A DNA stretch of 64,000 nt. It comes from Herbaspirillum rubrisubalbicans (GTDB taxonomy: Bacteria; Pseudomonadota; Gammaproteobacteria; Burkholderiales; Burkholderiaceae_D). Shown here in pieces: positions 43,668-53,215 of the stretch. The DNA is taken from positions 2,232,001 to 2,296,000 of the forward strand of contig NZ_CP024996.1 of NCBI RefSeq assembly GCF_003719195.1, read 5' to 3'. How positions within the stretch are numbered: position 1 is the stretch's first letter; each line of letters begins with the position of its first letter. The notes below the pieces were generated by a model that saw only the letters and a program-made list of their open reading frames with translations, had not been told where the DNA came from and did not search any database. The position numbers were made by a program, and so were the translations under genes.

Positions 43668-44897
43668 GTGCGACCGATTCAGAAATCCAAGAAGCTGGCA
43701 GATGTGTGTTACGACATTCGTGGTCCCGTGCTGGAAAAAGCGCGTCAGATGGAAGAAGAGGGGCACAAGATCATCAAGCTCAACATCGGCAACCTGGCCG
43801 CCTTCGGCTTCGATGCGCCCGATGAGATCGTGCAGGACATGATCCGCAACATGGGCAATGCTTCCGGCTATACCGATTCCAAGGGCTTGTTCGCGCCGCG
43901 CAAGTCGGTCATGCACTATACCCAGCAAAAGAAGATCGAAGGCGTCACCATCGATGACGTCTACCTGGGCAATGGCGCTTCCGAACTGATCGTCATGAGT
44001 GTGAACGCACTGCTCAATACCGGCGACGAAGTGCTGGTGCCGTCGCCCGACTATCCCCTGTGGACCGCCGCCGTGAGCCTGTCCGGCGGCACCCCGGTAC
44101 ACTACGTCTGCGACGAGCAGCAAGGCTGGCAGCCCGACATCGCCGACATCAAGAAGAAGATCACCCCCAATACCAAGGCCATCGTCGTCATCAACCCCAA
44201 CAACCCCACTGGCGCGCTGTATTCGGTGGAGGTGTTGAAGGAAATCATCGAACTGGCACGTCAGCACCAGTTGATCATCCTGGCCGACGAGATCTACGAC
44301 AAGGTGCTCTACGACGGCAACACCCATACCTCGCTGGCTTCGCTGGCCGATGATGTGCTGTTCATCACCTTCAATGGCTTGTCCAAGAACTATCGTTCCT
44401 GCGGCTACCGGGCCGGCTGGATGGTGGTCTCGGGCGAGAAGAAACATGCCCGCGACTACATCGAAGGCTTGAACATGCTGGCCTCCATGCGCCTGTGCGC
44501 CAATGCGCCGGGCCAGTTCGCGATCCAGACCGCGCTGGGTGGCTACCAGAGCATCAACGACCTGGTCGCTCCTAATGGCCGCCTGACCAAGCAGCGCGAC
44601 CTGGCGCACAAGCTTCTGACTGACATCCCCGGCGTGACCTGCGTCAAGCCCAAGTCGGCGCTGTACATGTTCCCGCGCCTGGACCCGGAGATCTACCCGA
44701 TCAAGGACGACCAGGAATTCGCCTACGAACTGCTGGCCGAGGAAAAGGTGCTGATCGTGCAGGGCACCGGCTTCAATTGCCCGACGCCCGACCACTTCCG
44801 CGTGGTGTTCCTGCCCAATACCGACGACCTGAGCGAATCCATGGGCCGTATCGCCCACTTCCTGGAAGGCTATCGTCGCCGTCACGGCACCGCCTGA
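43668..44897 (+). CDS. alaA: Alanine-synthesising aminotransferase (AlaA type)
   Basis: PLP-dependent glutamate-pyruvate aminotransferase. From the GTG start (MRPIQKSKKLADVCYDIRG) it has 409 aa, the AlaA length, with AGAGGA upstream. It shows the fold-type I motifs NPNNPTGALYS, LADEIYDKVLY and FNGLSKNYRSCGYRAGW with the PLP lysine. It lies 71 bases upstream of hom, a conserved neighbourhood in Burkholderiales, and may supply amino groups alongside threonine synthesis. Confidence 0.93.
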   Translation: MRPIQKSKKLADVCYDIRGPVLEKARQMEEEGHKIIKLNIGNLAAFGFDAPDEIVQDMIRNMGNASGYTDSKGLFAPRKSVMHYTQQKKIEGVTIDDVYLGNGASELIVMSVNALLNTGDEVLVPSPDYPLWTAAVSLSGGTPVHYVCDEQQGWQPDIADIKKKITPNTKAIVVINPNNPTGALYSVEVLKEIIELARQHQLIILADEIYDKVLYDGNTHTSLASLADDVLFITFNGLSKNYRSCGYRAGWMVVSGEKKHARDYIEGLNMLASMRLCANAPGQFAIQTALGGYQSINDLVAPNGRLTKQRDLAHKLLTDIPGVTCVKPKSALYMFPRLDPEIYPIKDDQEFAYELLAEEKVLIVQGTGFNCPTPDHFRVVFLPNTDDLSESMGRIAHFLEGYRRRHGTA

Positions 44898-44968
44898 TCC
44901 GTTTTGCAGTCCCCGTCACGCGCGCTCGTAGCGGCGTGGCGGTCTTTTTCACCAACCACGAAGACAAT

Positions 44969-46279
44969 ATGAAATCCATCAAAGTAGGTTTGCTCGGCAT
45001 CGGCACCGTGGGTTCCGGTACTTTCAATGTTCTCCAGCGCAACCAGGAAGAGATTGCGCGCCGTGCAGGCCGGGGCATTGAAATTACCATGGTCGCCGCT
45101 CGCAATACTGCCCGCGCGACCGAACTGACCCAGGGAAAAGTCAAGGTCGTCAACGACGGCAATCTGGTGGTGAACGATCCCGAGATCGATATCGTCGTGG
45201 AACTGATTGGCGGCTATGACACCGCCCGCGACCTGGTGATGAAGGCCATCGCCAACGGCAAGCACGTGGTCACGGCCAACAAGGCTCTGATCGCCACGCA
45301 CGGCAACGAAATCTTCAAGGCGGCGCGCGAAAAGGGCGTCATCGTGGCCTTCGAGGCGGCCGTGGCCGGGGGCATCCCCATCATCAAGGCGCTGCGCGAA
45401 GGCTTGACTGCCAACCGTATCCAGTGGGTGGCCGGCATCATCAACGGCACCACCAACTTCATCCTCTCCGAGATGCGCGACAAGGGCCTGGACTTTGACG
45501 TGGTGCTGAAGGAAGCACAACGCCTGGGCTATGCCGAAGCCGATCCGACCTTCGACATCGAAGGCGTGGACGCAGCCCACAAGCTGACCATCATGGCTTC
45601 TATCGCCTTCGGCATTCCGGTGCAGTTCGACAAGGCCTACGTGGAAGGCATCACCAAGCTGCAGGCCAGCGACATCACCTATGCCGAGCAACTGGGCTAT
45701 CGCATCAAGCTGCTGGGCATCACCCGCCAGACGGCCAAGGGCATCGAACTGCGCGTACACCCGACGCTGATCCCGGCCTCGCGCCTGATCGCCAATGTCG
45801 AAGGCGCGATGAACGCGGTGGTGGTGCGCGGAGACGCCGTGGGCGAAGCGCTGTACTACGGCAAGGGTGCCGGCTCCGAGCCGACCGCCTCGGCCGTGAT
45901 CGCCGACCTGGTCGATATCACCCGCCTGGCCACGGCCGACCCGGAACACCACGTGCCATCGCTGGCCTTCCAGCTCAACGCCATGGCCGATACGCCGGTG
46001 CTGCCCATGAGCGAGGTGGTGACCAGCTACTACCTGCGCATCCGCGTGGCCGACCAGGCCGGCGTGCTGGCTGATGTGACGCGCATCCTGGCCGATTCGA
46101 CCATCTCGATTGATGCCATGCTGCAGAAGGAACCGGCCCAAGGCGAGCAGCAGACCGACATCATCATGCTGACTCACCAGACCCAGGAAAAGAATATCGA
46201 GGCGGCCATCGCCAAGATCGAGGCGCTGTCCACGGTCGTCGGTCAGGTCACCAAGATCCGTCTGGAAGAACTGGGTTGA
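44969..46279 (+). CDS. hom: Homoserine dehydrogenase
   Basis: Reduces aspartate semialdehyde to homoserine on the way to threonine and methionine. The 436 aa have an N-terminal NAD(P) domain (VGLLGIGTVGSGTFNVL), the catalytic/dimer domain (GIINGTTNFILSEM, ADPTFDIEGVDAAHK) and a C-terminal ACT domain (YYLRIRVADQAGVLADV, near residue 350) for threonine feedback. It is monofunctional, with no aspartokinase fused. The terminator after it separates it from thrC. Confidence 0.96.
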   Translation: MKSIKVGLLGIGTVGSGTFNVLQRNQEEIARRAGRGIEITMVAARNTARATELTQGKVKVVNDGNLVVNDPEIDIVVELIGGYDTARDLVMKAIANGKHVVTANKALIATHGNEIFKAAREKGVIVAFEAAVAGGIPIIKALREGLTANRIQWVAGIINGTTNFILSEMRDKGLDFDVVLKEAQRLGYAEADPTFDIEGVDAAHKLTIMASIAFGIPVQFDKAYVEGITKLQASDITYAEQLGYRIKLLGITRQTAKGIELRVHPTLIPASRLIANVEGAMNAVVVRGDAVGEALYYGKGAGSEPTASAVIADLVDITRLATADPEHHVPSLAFQLNAMADTPVLPMSEVVTSYYLRIRVADQAGVLADVTRILADSTISIDAMLQKEPAQGEQQTDIIMLTHQTQEKNIEAAIAKIEALSTVVGQVTKIRLEELG

Positions 46280-46310
46280 GGATCAGTTTCAGGTTGTCAT
46301 GCTGAAAACA

Positions 46311-46338
46311 AAAAACGGAGCCCGCGGGCTCCGTTTTT
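46311..46338. terminator. Terminator after hom
   Basis: Perfect 14-base arms AAAAACGGAGCCCG/CGGGCTCCGTTTTT, 31 bases past the hom stop and facing the convergent small secreted-protein gene. It can work in both directions. Confidence 0.92.
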
Positions 46339-46369
46339 CGTATCAGGGGGCGGTTTGAGCCGCCTATGA

Positions 46370-46807
46370 TCATTTCTTCACTTCGAAATTGCAGACTGCC
46401 TGCAGCATGGCGTCGCCCACCGACATCGGCTTGGGCTTGATGAACTCTTGTCCCTTCAAGGCATCGCTGTGGTCACGCTTGTCGCCCTTGCCATCGTTCT
46501 CGGCAAAGATGATCTCGCGTACCAGCTTCATGCTGCCAGCCTTGCAGTTGTATTGGTGCAGGTCCTTGTAGGACTTCAGCGACGGGAAATCCTTGTCGCC
46601 GCCATTGGGGCGCGCTTGCTTGAAGTTCCACATCGACCAGGCTTCGCGGATGCCACCGGATTCGACGATGGAATCGGTATCGACCAGCAATTCGGCGGTA
46701 TCCGAGCCGCCCAGGGATTGCCAGTTCTCGGCGTGTGCCGGCAGGCTTGCCAGCGTCGCGCCAAACAGGCCGGCCGTGGCCAGCAGGGTCTTGATCTTGT
46801 GGTTCAT
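46370..46807 (-). CDS. Small secreted protein, surface-adhesin E-like
   Basis: About 145 aa with a clear signal peptide (MNHKIKTLLATAGLFGATLA followed by SLPAHA before ENW). The mature part has one Trp-rich start (ENWQSLG), a WSMWNF stretch, YNCKAG and a C-terminal VCNFEVKK; the two Cys could form a disulfide. The pattern resembles the adhesin-E family of small periplasmic proteins, but I am not certain. An alternative ATG lies 12 bases upstream. It is convergent with hom and sits between hom and thrC. Confidence 0.7.
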   Translation of the reverse strand: MNHKIKTLLATAGLFGATLASLPAHAENWQSLGGSDTAELLVDTDSIVESGGIREAWSMWNFKQARPNGGDKDFPSLKSYKDLHQYNCKAGSMKLVREIIFAENDGKGDKRDHSDALKGQEFIKPKPMSVGDAMLQAVCNFEVKK

Positions 46808-47110
46808 GCCGTTTTCCATCCTTATTGAGTGTAAATAGCGTCTTTGATGTGGCCAGCGTGCAAACATTCCCGCCCTCGGGCGGCGCTGCACGAAGTGGCG
46901 CAGCATAGCCCGGTCATGCGCGGCTTTCAAGGGTGGTAACGTTTTATTTCAGCTTCGCTTGCCGTCCTGATGATCCAGGGTAATATCCGGCGCGCATGAA
47001 CCGCAGGGCAAACTTCCATGCTGCGCTTTTGTGCAGCGCCCGCTGGCCGTATAATCGAGGACTTTCCTCTGACTCCACGCTCCCGCCGTCTGCCGGCGAA
47101 TCCTATCGAC

Positions 47111-48571
47111 ATGCACTACGTTTCCACCCGCGGTCACGCTGCCACTCCTTCCTTTTCCGACATCCTGCTGGGCGGCCTGGCCCCGGACGGCGGTCTGTAC
47201 CTGCCGGCCCAGTACCCCCAGGTCAGTGGCGCCGAGCTGGACCAATGGCGCAAGCTGTCGTATGCCGACCTGGCCTTCGAGGTGTTGAAGAAATTCGCCA
47301 CCGACATCCCTGACGCCGACCTGAAGGCGCTGGCGCACAAGACCTATACCGCCGACATCTATCGCAACACCCGCGCCGGCGAAGACGCCGCTCAGATCAC
47401 GCCGCTGCGCACCCTGCAGGAGCAGGATGGCAAGAAGCTGGTGCTGCAAAGCCTGTCCAACGGTCCTACGCTGGCCTTCAAGGACATGGCCATGCAATTG
47501 CTGGGCAACCTGTTCGAATATGCGCTGGCCAAGAAGGGCGCTGAATTGAACATCGTCGGTGCCACCTCCGGCGACACCGGCAGCGCCGCCGAATATGCCA
47601 TGCGCGGCAAGCAGGGCATCCGTGTCTTCATGCTGTCGCCGCACAAGAAGATGAGCGCCTTCCAGACTGCCCAGATGTTCAGCCTGCAAGACCCCAACAT
47701 CTTCAACCTGGCCGTAGAAGGCGTCTTTGACGACTGCCAGGATATCGTCAAGGCCATCTCCAACGACCTGGAATACAAGGCCGCCAAGAAGATCGGCACC
47801 GTCAACTCGATCAACTGGGCGCGCGTGGTGGCGCAGGTGGTGTACTACTTCCGTGGCTATCTGGCCGCCACCACCAGCAATGAGCAGAAGGTGTCCTTCA
47901 CCGTCCCCTCGGGCAACTTCGGCAACATCTGCGCCGGCCATATCGCGCGCATGATGGGCCTGCCCATCGACAAGCTGGTGGTGGCCACCAACGAAAACGA
48001 TGTGCTCGACGAATTCTTCCGTACCGGCATCTACCGCGTGCGCAAGTCAGCCGAGACCTACCACACCAGCAGCCCCAGCATGGACATCAGCAAGGCCTCC
48101 AACTTTGAGCGTTTTGTCTATGACCTGCTGGGCCGTGACAGCACCCGCGTCAAAGCCCTGTTCCACAAGGTCGAGACCGAGGGTGGATTCGACCTGAGCG
48201 GTCAGGCCGGCAGCGATGGCAATGAATTCGCCAGTGTGATCCAGTATGGCTTTGCCTCCGGCAAGTCCACCCATGCTGACCGCCTGGAGACTATCCGCTT
48301 TGCCGAAAAGACCTATGGCATCACGGTCGATACCCATACCGCCGATGGCATCAAGGTGGCGCGCGAACACCTGGCACCGGGCGTGACCATGATCGTGCTG
48401 GAGACCGCTTTGCCGGCCAAGTTCAACGAAACCATCCGCGAAGCCCTGGGCCGCGATGCCGACCGGCCCGCCGGTTTCGAGAACATCGAGGCGCTGCCGC
48501 AGCGCTTCGAGGTGATGCCTGCTGACGCCGCGCGGGTGAAGGCCTACGTGGCCGAGCATACCGGCCTGTAA
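47111..48571 (+). CDS. thrC: Threonine synthase
   Basis: PLP enzyme converting O-phosphohomoserine to threonine. The 486 aa begin MHYVSTRGHAATPSFSDILL. They contain PTLAFKDMAMQLLGNL with the PLP lysine, GATSGDTGSAAEYAM (phosphate and glycine loop) and FTVPSGNFGNICAGHIA, all typical of the long class. Upstream in-frame codons are not conserved. No strong ribosome site is seen. A terminator follows the stop. Confidence 0.96.
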   Translation: MHYVSTRGHAATPSFSDILLGGLAPDGGLYLPAQYPQVSGAELDQWRKLSYADLAFEVLKKFATDIPDADLKALAHKTYTADIYRNTRAGEDAAQITPLRTLQEQDGKKLVLQSLSNGPTLAFKDMAMQLLGNLFEYALAKKGAELNIVGATSGDTGSAAEYAMRGKQGIRVFMLSPHKKMSAFQTAQMFSLQDPNIFNLAVEGVFDDCQDIVKAISNDLEYKAAKKIGTVNSINWARVVAQVVYYFRGYLAATTSNEQKVSFTVPSGNFGNICAGHIARMMGLPIDKLVVATNENDVLDEFFRTGIYRVRKSAETYHTSSPSMDISKASNFERFVYDLLGRDSTRVKALFHKVETEGGFDLSGQAGSDGNEFASVIQYGFASGKSTHADRLETIRFAEKTYGITVDTHTADGIKVAREHLAPGVTMIVLETALPAKFNETIREALGRDADRPAGFENIEALPQRFEVMPADAARVKAYVAEHTGL

Positions 48572-48604
48572 GCATCCAAGAGCCCAAGCACTCAAGCGTC
48601 AGGC

Positions 48605-48637
48605 AACGCCGTCCGCGCCACGTGCGCGGACGGCGTT
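48605..48637 (+). terminator. Terminator after thrC
   Basis: Perfect 13-bp stem AACGCCGTCCGCG/CGCGGACGGCGTT with a 7-base loop and a run of T, 33 bases after the thrC stop. Confidence 0.9.
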
Positions 48638-48738
48638 TTTCATGCACCGACGGTCGACGCCGATTGCATTAGAATGGCGGGTCGCTGTATCGACCAGAAA
48701 ACAACGCATTCACCGAATTTCCTCCCGTCCTGCCTGCC

Positions 48739-50022
48739 ATGTCCTCCCACTCCACCCCCGCAAACGCCCCGGAACAACCAGCTCGTGCTCCTATGCAAAG
48801 CGTCAGCCAGGCACTCGATATCTTGCTGGCCGCCGCCGTACCGGTCGAGCAGAGCGAGACCATCGATACTCTGGGCGCCTGTGGGCGCGTGCTGGCTGCG
48901 CCGGTGCAGGCGCACATCAACGTGCCGGGCATGGACAATTCGCAGATGGATGGTTACGCCGTGCGCGCTGCCGATTGCGTCTCGGGTGACACGCGGCTAC
49001 GGGTTTCCCAGCGCATCCCGGCCGGCCACGTCGGCCAAGCGCTGGAGCCCGGCACGGCAGCCCGCATCTTTACCGGCGCCATGATGCCTGAGGGAGCGGA
49101 TGCGGTGGTCATGCAGGAAGCCTGCGAGGCCGATGGCGAGCACGTGGTGATCCGCCATGTGCCCAAGGCAGGGGAATGGGTACGGACCATCGGCGAAGAC
49201 ATCCGCCAGGGCAGCATCATCCTCGCCGCCGGGACTCGCTTGCGCGCGCAGGAGCTGGGCCTGGCGGCTTCCATCGGGCAGGCGCAGCTGCAGGTGGTGC
49301 GCCCGGTACGGGTGGCGGTCTTCTTCACCGGCGATGAATTGACCATGCCAGGCCAGCCCCTGAAACCGGGGGGCATCTACAATTCCAACCGTTTTTTGCT
49401 GCGCGGTCTGCTGCAACAACTGGGTTGCCAGGTCAGCGATTACGGCATCGTCCCCGACAGTTTGGAGGCTACCCGCCAGACCCTGCGCGAGGCTGCGCGC
49501 GAGCATGATCTCATCATCACCAGCGGCGGCGTCTCGGTGGGGGAAGAAGACCATGTGAAGCCTGCTGTCCAAGCCGAAGGGCGTATCAAGCTGTGGCAGA
49601 TCGCCATGAAGCCTGGCAAGCCCTTGGCCTTCGGCCAGGTGCGACGCGGACAAGGAGTGGAAGAGGGGGGAAGTGAAGCTTTCTTCCTTGGGCTGCCGGG
49701 CAATCCGGTGGCTTCCTTCGTCACTTTCCTGCTGTTCGTGCGGCCCTTCCTGCTGCGCCTGCAAGGCTTGCCGCGCGAGGCGGTGTTGCCGCAGCCGGTG
49801 GCCATGCGCGCCGATTTCGACTGGCCCCGTGCCGACCGTCGCCAGGAATTCCTGCGCGTGCGCCGCAATGCCCAAGGCGGCCTGGATCTTTTCCCCAGCC
49901 AGGGATCGGCGGTGCTGACCTCGACCGCCTGGGCCGATGGTTTGGTCGACAATCCGCCTGGACAGACCATCGCTGCTGGCGACATGGTGCAGTTCCTGGC
50001 CTTCGATCACCTGTTGTACTGA
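48739..50022 (+). CDS. moeA: Molybdopterin molybdenumtransferase MoeA
   Basis: Inserts molybdate into adenylated molybdopterin. The 427-aa protein has the motifs MDNSQMDGYAVRAAD, IFTGAMMPEGADAVVMQE, VAVFFTGDEL, GGIYNSNRFLL, SGGVSVGEEDHV and LPGNPVASFVTFLLF in the expected order. A second ATG 18 codons downstream is possible. It heads the cofactor genes moeA-moaD-moaE. Confidence 0.96.
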   Translation: MSSHSTPANAPEQPARAPMQSVSQALDILLAAAVPVEQSETIDTLGACGRVLAAPVQAHINVPGMDNSQMDGYAVRAADCVSGDTRLRVSQRIPAGHVGQALEPGTAARIFTGAMMPEGADAVVMQEACEADGEHVVIRHVPKAGEWVRTIGEDIRQGSIILAAGTRLRAQELGLAASIGQAQLQVVRPVRVAVFFTGDELTMPGQPLKPGGIYNSNRFLLRGLLQQLGCQVSDYGIVPDSLEATRQTLREAAREHDLIITSGGVSVGEEDHVKPAVQAEGRIKLWQIAMKPGKPLAFGQVRRGQGVEEGGSEAFFLGLPGNPVASFVTFLLFVRPFLLRLQGLPREAVLPQPVAMRADFDWPRADRRQEFLRVRRNAQGGLDLFPSQGSAVLTSTAWADGLVDNPPGQTIAAGDMVQFLAFDHLLY

Positions 50023-50203
50023 GCGCCAGGGGAGCCGCCATGAGACTGGCCGACATCGATCAGTATCTGTGTATGGAGCGCGTGGTCGCTGCTGGTGATG
50101 ATGACCTTTACCATCGTGGTCCACCTCAAGCATATTCGAAGCAAGATTCATATCGCCTATTGAAGGCGCCTTGAAGGCTGGCTCACCCCCTGAAGGAAAT
50201 TTC

Positions 50204-50461
50204 ATGAAAATCGAATTGCGTTTCTTCGCCAGCGTGCGCGAAGCCCTCCAGACTTCGCAGGAAGTGATCGAACTACCGGACAGCGTCAAGACCGTGGGCG
50301 ACGTGCGCGCCTTCCTGATCGGCCGCGGTGGCATCTGGGCCGAGGTACTGAGCCCGGAAAAAAACCTGCGCATGGCCTACGACCATGAGATGACCGAGGC
50401 CGATACCGCCATTGCCGATGGCGGCGAAGTCGCCTTCTTCCCGCCGGTCACCGGAGGCTGA
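50204..50461 (+). CDS. moaD: Molybdopterin synthase small subunit MoaD
   Basis: Ubiquitin-like sulfur carrier that donates thiocarboxylate sulfur to molybdopterin. The 85-aa form starts MKIELRFFASVREAL with GAAGGAAA upstream. It ends in the functional diglycine PPVTGG, needed for adenylation by MoeB. The start of the next gene follows within 2 bases. Confidence 0.95.
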   Translation: MKIELRFFASVREALQTSQEVIELPDSVKTVGDVRAFLIGRGGIWAEVLSPEKNLRMAYDHEMTEADTAIADGGEVAFFPPVTGG

Positions 50462-50462
50462 G

Positions 50463-51107
50463 GTGAGCGTGCGCCGCGATCCCGTCGCCGACACGATTGC
50501 GCATTACGGCAGCCATGCCGAGAGCTTTCGCCAAGGCACCTGGGAGCATGACGTCAGCCAGAACATGGCGGCGCTGCTGGAGTCCTTGAGCGCCAGGGCG
50601 GGCCAGGCCGGGCAGGGACCGTTCACGGTGCTCGATTTGGGCTGCGGTCCGGGGCGCGATCTGCTTGAATTCACCCGCCGCGGCCATGTGGCCGTGGGGC
50701 TGGACGGCACTGCCGAATTTGTCGAGATGGCGCGTGCGGCCTCGGGCTGCGAAGTCCTGCACCAAGACTTCCTGCAACTGGACCTGCCACTGCAGCGCTT
50801 TGACGGCATCTTCGCCAATGCGTCGCTATTCCATGTGCCCTCGGCCGAGTTGCCGCGCGTATTGGGCCAGTTGCGTGCCAGCCTCAAGCCGGGTGGCATC
50901 CTGTTCAGTTCCAATCCGCGCGGGGCCGACCTGGAAGGCTGGAGCGGGCCGCGCTATGGCGTCTGGCATAGCCTGGAGGGCTGGCGCGGCTACCTGGAGC
51001 CAGCAGGATTCATTGAATTGCGGCATTATTACCGCCCTGACGGCTTGCCGCGCGAGCAGCAGCCGTGGTTGGCCAGCATCTGGCAGAAAACAGAAGATGC
51101 GAACTGA
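50463..51107 (+). CDS. Class I SAM-dependent methyltransferase
   Basis: About 214 aa from a GTG start whose GGAGG ribosome site lies inside the end of moaD, so the two are coupled. The SAM motif LDLGCGPGRDLLEF and the later GGILFSSNPRG are typical; FANASLFHVP marks the acidic/motif II region. The substrate is unknown. It separates moaD from moaE and belongs transcriptionally to the moa group, but a role in cofactor synthesis is not implied. Confidence 0.85.
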   Translation: MSVRRDPVADTIAHYGSHAESFRQGTWEHDVSQNMAALLESLSARAGQAGQGPFTVLDLGCGPGRDLLEFTRRGHVAVGLDGTAEFVEMARAASGCEVLHQDFLQLDLPLQRFDGIFANASLFHVPSAELPRVLGQLRASLKPGGILFSSNPRGADLEGWSGPRYGVWHSLEGWRGYLEPAGFIELRHYYRPDGLPREQQPWLASIWQKTEDAN

Positions 51108-51251
51108 ACCAAGCTCATCTTAGATTCGCACATCTGGATTCTTTGGGAGGAGACCGGGCCTGCGCCAAACGGGCCTGCGGAGGGGGTGCCAAAGACATCG
51201 CTCATCAATGAAGCGATGCGCATTCATCCACACCTGAAGAAGGAACCCATC

Positions 51252-52622
51252 TTGATTTCGACTCAACTGGCCGCCTGGGCGGCCCAGGACACGCAGTTGC
51301 TGCTGGTCACACTAGCCGCGCTGGTGACCATCGTGGTGCTGATCAGCTTCCTGTCCATCGCGCCCTTCCTGTCCATCCTCATCGGCACCTTCGTGGCCGG
51401 CATCGGTGCCGGCCTGCCGCTGGAAGACATCGCCAAGGCCTTCAGCAAGGGCGCCGGCAGCCTGTTGGGCGAAGCCGGCATCATTATCGCCTTGGGTGCC
51501 ATGCTGGGTGCCCTCATGGCCGAGTCCGGCGCGGCTGACCGCATCGTCAACACGCTGCTGCGCTATGCGCGCGGCAGCATCATCCCCTGGATGATGGCGC
51601 TGGTGGCCCTGGTGGTGGGCCTGCCGTTGTTCTTCGAGGTGGGCTTGGTGATGATGGCGCCGATCATCTTCGTCATGGCCCGTCGCTCCGATTTGCCCAT
51701 CATGCGCGTGGCCATTCCTGCGCTGGCTGGCATGACCACGCTGCACGCGCTGCTGCCGCCGCATCCGGGCCCGCTCATTGCCGTCTCGGCGCTGCACGCG
51801 GACCTGGGCACGACCATGCTGCTGGGCTTCATCGTGGCCATTCCGGCGGTCATCATCGCCGGCCCCCTGTATGGCAACTTCCTGGCGCCACGCCTGAAGC
51901 TGTCCGAGCCGGACCAGATCGGCAAGCTCTTCACGGCCCGTGAAGGCCAATCGCAACCCGGCTTCGTGGCCGCACTGGTGACCATCCTGCTGCCGGTGGC
52001 GCTGATGCTGGGGCGCACGGTGGCGCGCATCTGGGTCACACCCAAGACCGAGCTGTTCGAGATGCTCAATTTCTTTGGCGAACCCATCATCGCGCTCACC
52101 GTCACTGTGCTCTTTGCCGTGGTGGTGCTGGGCTGGGGCCAGGGCAGCAGCCGCTTTGAAGTCGGTGCCACGCTGCGCCGCGCCTTGCCGCCCATTGCCG
52201 GCCTGTTGCTGACCATCGGTGCCGGTGGCGGCTTGAAGCAGACCCTGTTGTCGGCCGGCATCAGCGACACCATCACCAAGATCGCCGCCGGCACCCACAT
52301 GCCGCTGATCCTGCTGGCTTGGATCATCGCGGTGGCGCTGCGCCAGGCCACCGGCTCGGCCACTGTCGCCACCACCGCCACCGCTGGCATCGTTGCGCCG
52401 CTGGTAGCGGGTCTGTCGGCGACCCACAATTCCTTGATGGCGCTGGCCATCGGCGCCGGCTCGGTGTTCTTCTGCCACGTCAATGACGCCGGCTTCTGGA
52501 TGGTCAAGGAATACTTCGGCCTGAACCTGAAGCAGACCTTGGCCACCTGGTCGGTAATCCAGACCCTGGTGTCGGTGATCGGGCTGGGCATGACCTTGCT
52601 GCTGTGGGGGCTCTTGGTCTGA
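51252..52622 (+). CDS. GntP-family gluconate/organic acid permease
   Basis: Inner-membrane symporter of the GntP group (gluconate, gluconate-like sugar acids or related). It is about 450 aa and highly hydrophobic, with about 12 to 14 membrane segments. Family motifs are GIGAGLPLEDIAKAFSKGAG-type and ALRQATGSATVATTATAG plus VNDAGFWMVKEYF. The TTG at 51252 is chosen because an AGGAA site lies 6 bases upstream; in-frame ATG (51216) and GTG (51186) starts would lengthen it by 12-22 codons. It lies unexpectedly between moaD and moaE. Confidence 0.85.
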   Translation: MISTQLAAWAAQDTQLLLVTLAALVTIVVLISFLSIAPFLSILIGTFVAGIGAGLPLEDIAKAFSKGAGSLLGEAGIIIALGAMLGALMAESGAADRIVNTLLRYARGSIIPWMMALVALVVGLPLFFEVGLVMMAPIIFVMARRSDLPIMRVAIPALAGMTTLHALLPPHPGPLIAVSALHADLGTTMLLGFIVAIPAVIIAGPLYGNFLAPRLKLSEPDQIGKLFTAREGQSQPGFVAALVTILLPVALMLGRTVARIWVTPKTELFEMLNFFGEPIIALTVTVLFAVVVLGWGQGSSRFEVGATLRRALPPIAGLLLTIGAGGGLKQTLLSAGISDTITKIAAGTHMPLILLAWIIAVALRQATGSATVATTATAGIVAPLVAGLSATHNSLMALAIGAGSVFFCHVNDAGFWMVKEYFGLNLKQTLATWSVIQTLVSVIGLGMTLLLWGLLV

Positions 52623-52688
52623 TCTCGTCTGATCGGGCGGGCAGGGCGCTGGTAGAATCGCAGCTTGCTTTTCATTTTTCTAGCCGCC

Positions 52689-53144
52689 ATGCCCGTTCGT
52701 GTCCAGACTGCCGATTTCGACCTCTCCACCGAAGTGGCGCAATTGCGTCTTTCCAATCCTCGCGTGGGTGCCGTGGTCAGCTTCGTGGGCACGGTGCGCG
52801 ACCTCAATGAGGGCGCCGCCGTTTCGGCCATGGAGCTGGAACACTACCCGGTCATGACCGAGCGCGCCCTGGAGCAGATCGTGCAGCAGGCCAAGGTGCG
52901 CTGGCCCATCTGCGAGGCGCTGGTGATCCACCGCGTCGGTCCCTTGCAGCCGTGCGAACAGATCGTGCTGGTGGCGGTGACCTCGCCCCATCGCGGCGAA
53001 GCCTTCGCCGCTTGCGAGTTCATCATGGATTACCTCAAGACCCAGGCGCCGTTCTGGAAAAAGGAACAGACGCCGCAAGGCGCGCGCTGGGTCGATGCTC
53101 GCGAGAGCGACGACACCGCGCTCGCCAAATGGACACAACAATAA
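52689..53144 (+). CDS. moaE: Molybdopterin synthase catalytic subunit MoaE
   Basis: Large subunit of molybdopterin synthase. The 151 aa have VGAVVSFVGTVRDLNEG, the region LEHYPVMTERALEQIV, IHRVGPLQPCEQIVLVAV and the C-terminal KTQAPFWKKEQTP, the Lys-rich loop that covers the active site. The ATG giving MPVRVQTADFDL is chosen; the frame is open a few codons upstream. Confidence 0.95.
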   Translation: MPVRVQTADFDLSTEVAQLRLSNPRVGAVVSFVGTVRDLNEGAAVSAMELEHYPVMTERALEQIVQQAKVRWPICEALVIHRVGPLQPCEQIVLVAVTSPHRGEAFAACEFIMDYLKTQAPFWKKEQTPQGARWVDARESDDTALAKWTQQ

Positions 53145-53215
53145 GGCGCGCCTGGCCGGCACGCCCATTCCGGTAGCGCGCCATTACCGGCCTAGCCTAT
53201 ACAGGGGAAACCGTC

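Noticed and set aside
50040..50174. Short open frames between moeA and moaD, one 44 codons from ATG and one hydrophobic without a start
   Set aside because: No ribosome site, no recognisable similarity; the hydrophobic frame could be a gene remnant but evidence is too thin.
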